Shown here one piece after another: positions 14,338 through 14,759 of a stretch of 14,759 nt of DNA (position 1 is the first letter of the stretch; each line of letters starts with the position of its first letter). Made by a program: the position numbers and the translations under genes. The notes below the pieces were generated by a model. It searched no databases and had not been told where the DNA came from. It saw only the letters and a list, made by a program, of their open reading frames with translations. Source of the stretch: an uncultured Phascolarctobacterium sp. (GTDB lineage: Bacteria; Bacillota; Negativicutes; Acidaminococcales; Acidaminococcaceae); NCBI GenBank assembly GCA_900551335.1, contig URVO01000016.1:1-14759 (forward strand), read 5' to 3'.

Positions 14338-14759
14338 TTGAAAAAGAAACGTTTATGGCAGCCACTGACAGTGGGCCTGGCAGCAATGCTTTTAGCTGCT
14401 CCGGTTTATGCTGAAGAAAGCCAGGCACCTGCAGCTACGGCTGAGACCTCTGTAACGCAGACTGCACAGCAAACGCAGGAAGAAAATAAACTGGCTCCTT
14501 ACATTGGCAAGACGATTACCAAGCAGGTTATTGAAGGCAATAAGGAAGTGCCGGAGGCAGAAATTGCTGCCGTGCTGAAAACTAAGGCCGGTATGGAATT
14601 TACCGAAGCAGGACTTTCTGAGGACCTCAGCGCTATTTATAACATGGGCTATTTCTATGACCTGCATCCGGAATTCAAGCTTGTTCCCGAGGGCGTTCAG
14701 GTTATTTATCACGTGCTGGAAAACCCTGTTTATAAAGCAGTAGCTGTTGAAGGCAACAC
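14338..14759 (+). CDS. bamA: Outer-membrane assembly protein BamA (5' part, TTG start)
   Basis: First 140 residues of a BamA / Omp85 protein; the gene runs off the window. It starts with TTG, supported by a strong ribosome binding site. The signal peptide covers about residues 1-25 (KKKRLWQPLTVGLAAMLLAA then PVYA), followed by a Glu/Gln/Thr-rich linker. From about residue 54 comes the first POTRA domain: ITKQVIEGNKEVPEAEIAAV, then KTKAGMEFTEAGLSEDLSAI and YNMGYFYDLHPEF, with the hallmark YNMGYF turn. The VIYHVLENPVYKAVAVEGN stretch leads into a second POTRA. BamA inserts beta-barrel proteins into the OM. A TamA-like identity cannot be fully excluded without the barrel, but the POTRA pattern and the Negativicutes gene order favour BamA. 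Confidence 0.9.
   Translation, partial: MKKKRLWQPLTVGLAAMLLAAPVYAEESQAPAATAETSVTQTAQQTQEENKLAPYIGKTITKQVIEGNKEVPEAEIAAVLKTKAGMEFTEAGLSEDLSAIYNMGYFYDLHPEFKLVPEGVQVIYHVLENPVYKAVAVEGN

Overview
The window reads as a stretch of chromosome from a diderm Firmicute (class Negativicutes: the Veillonella / Acidaminococcus / Selenomonas lineage). The Shine-Dalgarno sites are strong and Firmicute-like (up to AAAGGAGGTGA), yet the genes encode an outer-membrane (OM) machinery: MlaE, MlaF, a long MlaD, TolC, TamB and BamA. Family-level placement is inference. Every supported gene is on the + strand, and no stretch over about 210 bases lacks a gene. I saw no tRNA, rRNA, CRISPR, insertion sequence or phage gene.

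Layout. (1) 1-473: the 3' end of mreB, closed by a clear intrinsic terminator. (2) 503-1891: an exported AMIN + NAGPA (phosphodiester glycosidase) protein. (3) 1891-2335: a TetR-operator-like palindrome and promoter, then a small exported lipoyl-domain protein and a terminator. (4) 2356-4026: an exported SpoIVB-type (S55) peptidase-like protein. (5) 4071-6911: a candidate promoter and mlaE-mlaF-mlaD, tightly packed; MlaD has a long helical stalk and a C-terminal beta-rich domain. (6) 6955-8482: a strong promoter overlapping a 14-bp palindrome, then tolC and its terminator. (7) 8601-12899: tamB. (8) 12980-13615: a small sigma-70 family factor. (9) 13820-14317: an unrecognised single-pass membrane protein. 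(10) 14338-14759: the start of bamA, with a TTG start codon, running off the window.

How the parts may work together. MlaEF energises lipid movement in the inner membrane, and the long MlaD may span the periplasm to the OM. TamB is another inner-to-outer membrane bridge for lipids, TolC is an OM channel, and BamA inserts OM beta-barrels. This combination matches the OM biogenesis cluster known in Negativicutes. No mlaA, mlaB or mlaC appears here, which fits a one-piece MlaD bridge. Less well explained are the S55 protein next to mla, the sigma factor between tamB and bamA, the bitopic protein before bamA, and two related palindromes at the lipoyl-protein and tolC promoters that suggest shared TetR-type control.
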